A stretch of DNA of 6,459 bases from JALZHR01 sp036388635 (GTDB lineage: Bacteria > Acidobacteriota > Blastocatellia > Pyrinomonadales > Pyrinomonadaceae), in the NCBI GenBank assembly GCA_036388635.1, contig DASVRL010000265.1, positions 1 to 6,459 of the forward strand, written 5' to 3'. Positions 5,595 through 6,459 of this stretch are shown here, piece after piece (the first letter of the stretch is position 1; each line of letters starts with the position of its first letter). Under the pieces are notes generated by a model. The model had not been told where the DNA came from, did no database searches, and was given only the letters and a program-made list of their open reading frames with translations. The position numbers and the translations under genes are program-made.

Positions 5595-6459
5595 ATGGCG
5601 AAACTTCAACGCAAAGCCGTTAAACTCGGCTTGGAAAAAGTTTTAGGCGAACAGCTACGGCTTTTAAAAAATTTACGAATCGGATTGATTTGTAATCAGG
5701 CTTCGGTCGATCATCATTTCCGGCACGCGGCGGATTTGTTTTTTGAAAATGCGGACGTAAATTTGACGACGCTTTTCGGACCGCAGCACGGCATTCGCGG
5801 CGATGTGCAGGACAATATGATTGAAACGTCGCATACGATTGACAGACTAACCGGTCTGCCCGTTTATTCGCTCTACAGCGAGACGCGCGAGCCGACTGCC
5901 GAAATGCTCGAAAACGTCGATGCGATGGTTTTTGATTTGCAGGATGTCGGTTGTCGCGTTTACACGTTTGTATACACGATGGCAAATGCGATGAAGGCTT
6001 GCGCCAAATTCGGCAAAAAGATGTTTGTGCTTGACCGCCCGAATCCGATAAACGGCGTCGACGTCGAGGGAAGCCTGCTGGAAAAAGGACACGAATCATT
6101 TGTCGGGATGTATCCGATACCGATGCGTCACGGTTTGACGAGCGGGGAATTGGCGCAGCTGTTTAATATTGAGTTTTCAATAAATTGCGAGCTGGAAGTT
6201 GTGGCGATGGATGAATGGGCGCGCGAAGATTTTTATGACGAAACGGACGCGCCCTGGGTGATGCCTTCGCCGAACATGCCGACGGTCGATACGACGGTCG
6301 TTTTTCCGGGAACGGTTTATTTTGAAGGCACACAGGTGTCCGAAGGACGCGGAACGACGCGCCCGTTCGAGATTGTCGGCGCGCCTTTTGTCAATTCGGA
6401 TGAATACGCGGAAGCTCTCAATTCACTTGAGCTTCCGGGCGTAACTTTTCGAGCCATTG
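5595..6459 (+). CDS. namZ: DUF1343 / NamZ-like exo-beta-N-acetylmuramidase (partial, 3' end outside window)
   Basis: At least 288 residues are visible; the family is usually about 400, so roughly a quarter lies beyond the right edge. NamZ (GH171) releases MurNAc from the non-reducing end of peptidoglycan fragments. The match rests on FGPQHGIRGD (61-70), QDNMIET (72-78), VFDLQDVGCRVYTFVYTM (112-129), VLDRPNPINGVDVEG (145-159), SFVGMYPIPMRHGLTSGELA (168-187), PSPNMPT (224-230) and EGTQVSEGRGTTRPFEIVGAP (244-264). Position 64 is Gln where my recollection of the family is PEHG. No signal peptide is visible, and an in-frame TAA at 5586-5588 rules out an upstream extension, so it looks cytoplasmic. 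It is in the same frame as the C26 gene and probably translationally coupled. No good Shine-Dalgarno is seen. Confidence 0.9.
   Translation, partial: MAKLQRKAVKLGLEKVLGEQLRLLKNLRIGLICNQASVDHHFRHAADLFFENADVNLTTLFGPQHGIRGDVQDNMIETSHTIDRLTGLPVYSLYSETREPTAEMLENVDAMVFDLQDVGCRVYTFVYTMANAMKACAKFGKKMFVLDRPNPINGVDVEGSLLEKGHESFVGMYPIPMRHGLTSGELAQLFNIEFSINCELEVVAMDEWAREDFYDETDAPWVMPSPNMPTVDTTVVFPGTVYFEGTQVSEGRGTTRPFEIVGAPFVNSDEYAEALNSLELPGVTFRAI

Noticed and set aside
5620..6099. Minus-strand 159-residue frame opposite namZ (and 5847-6092)
   Set aside because: Arg/Pro/Ser-rich shadow of the DUF1343 gene.

Overview
The window is a compact chromosomal segment from a Gram-negative-type bacterium. It has two divergent, tightly packed gene groups and no mobile elements, RNA genes or CRISPR. 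The organism is not identified by any single marker. Mid-range GC, an HslV with a short IRS-TT propeptide, a lipoprotein gene embedded in an hslVU operon, and a DUF1343/NamZ gene together suggest Acidobacteriota (Blastocatellia-like). That is an impression from protein style, not a proven placement.

Positions 1-244 carry no gene. Within them are three TTAG-N4-CTAA sites (SlyA/MarR-like) laid over a candidate leftward promoter for a gene beyond the left edge, a separate 24-bp palindrome at 97-120, and a clear intrinsic terminator (182-216) that ends the leftward operon.

Positions 245-4792, minus strand, form one probable operon, transcribed right to left: hslV, hslU, a fibronectin type III lipoprotein, a fumarylacetoacetate-hydrolase-family enzyme, and a TalC-type transaldolase. 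The gaps are 1, 9, 7 and 37 bp. HslV and HslU form the ATP-dependent HslUV (ClpQY) protease. The other three have no obvious mechanistic link to it and may simply share expression.

Positions 4793-4874 are a short divergent promoter region. The hslV promoter candidates sit so close to the start codon that its mRNA would be leaderless or nearly so.

Positions 4875-6459, plus strand, hold a class I glutamine amidotransferase-like hydrolase (peptidase C26, PuuD type). It is followed 6 bp later, in the same reading frame, by a DUF1343/NamZ-type exo-beta-N-acetylmuramidase that runs off the right edge. The pair might act in peptidoglycan turnover, but only the NamZ half carries direct family evidence for that.

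Most of the window is ordinary housekeeping. No wholly new system is evident. The points most worth a second look are the operator cluster at the left end, the C26-NamZ pairing (with an unusual PQHG motif and no signal peptide in NamZ), and the lipoprotein inside the hslVU operon.
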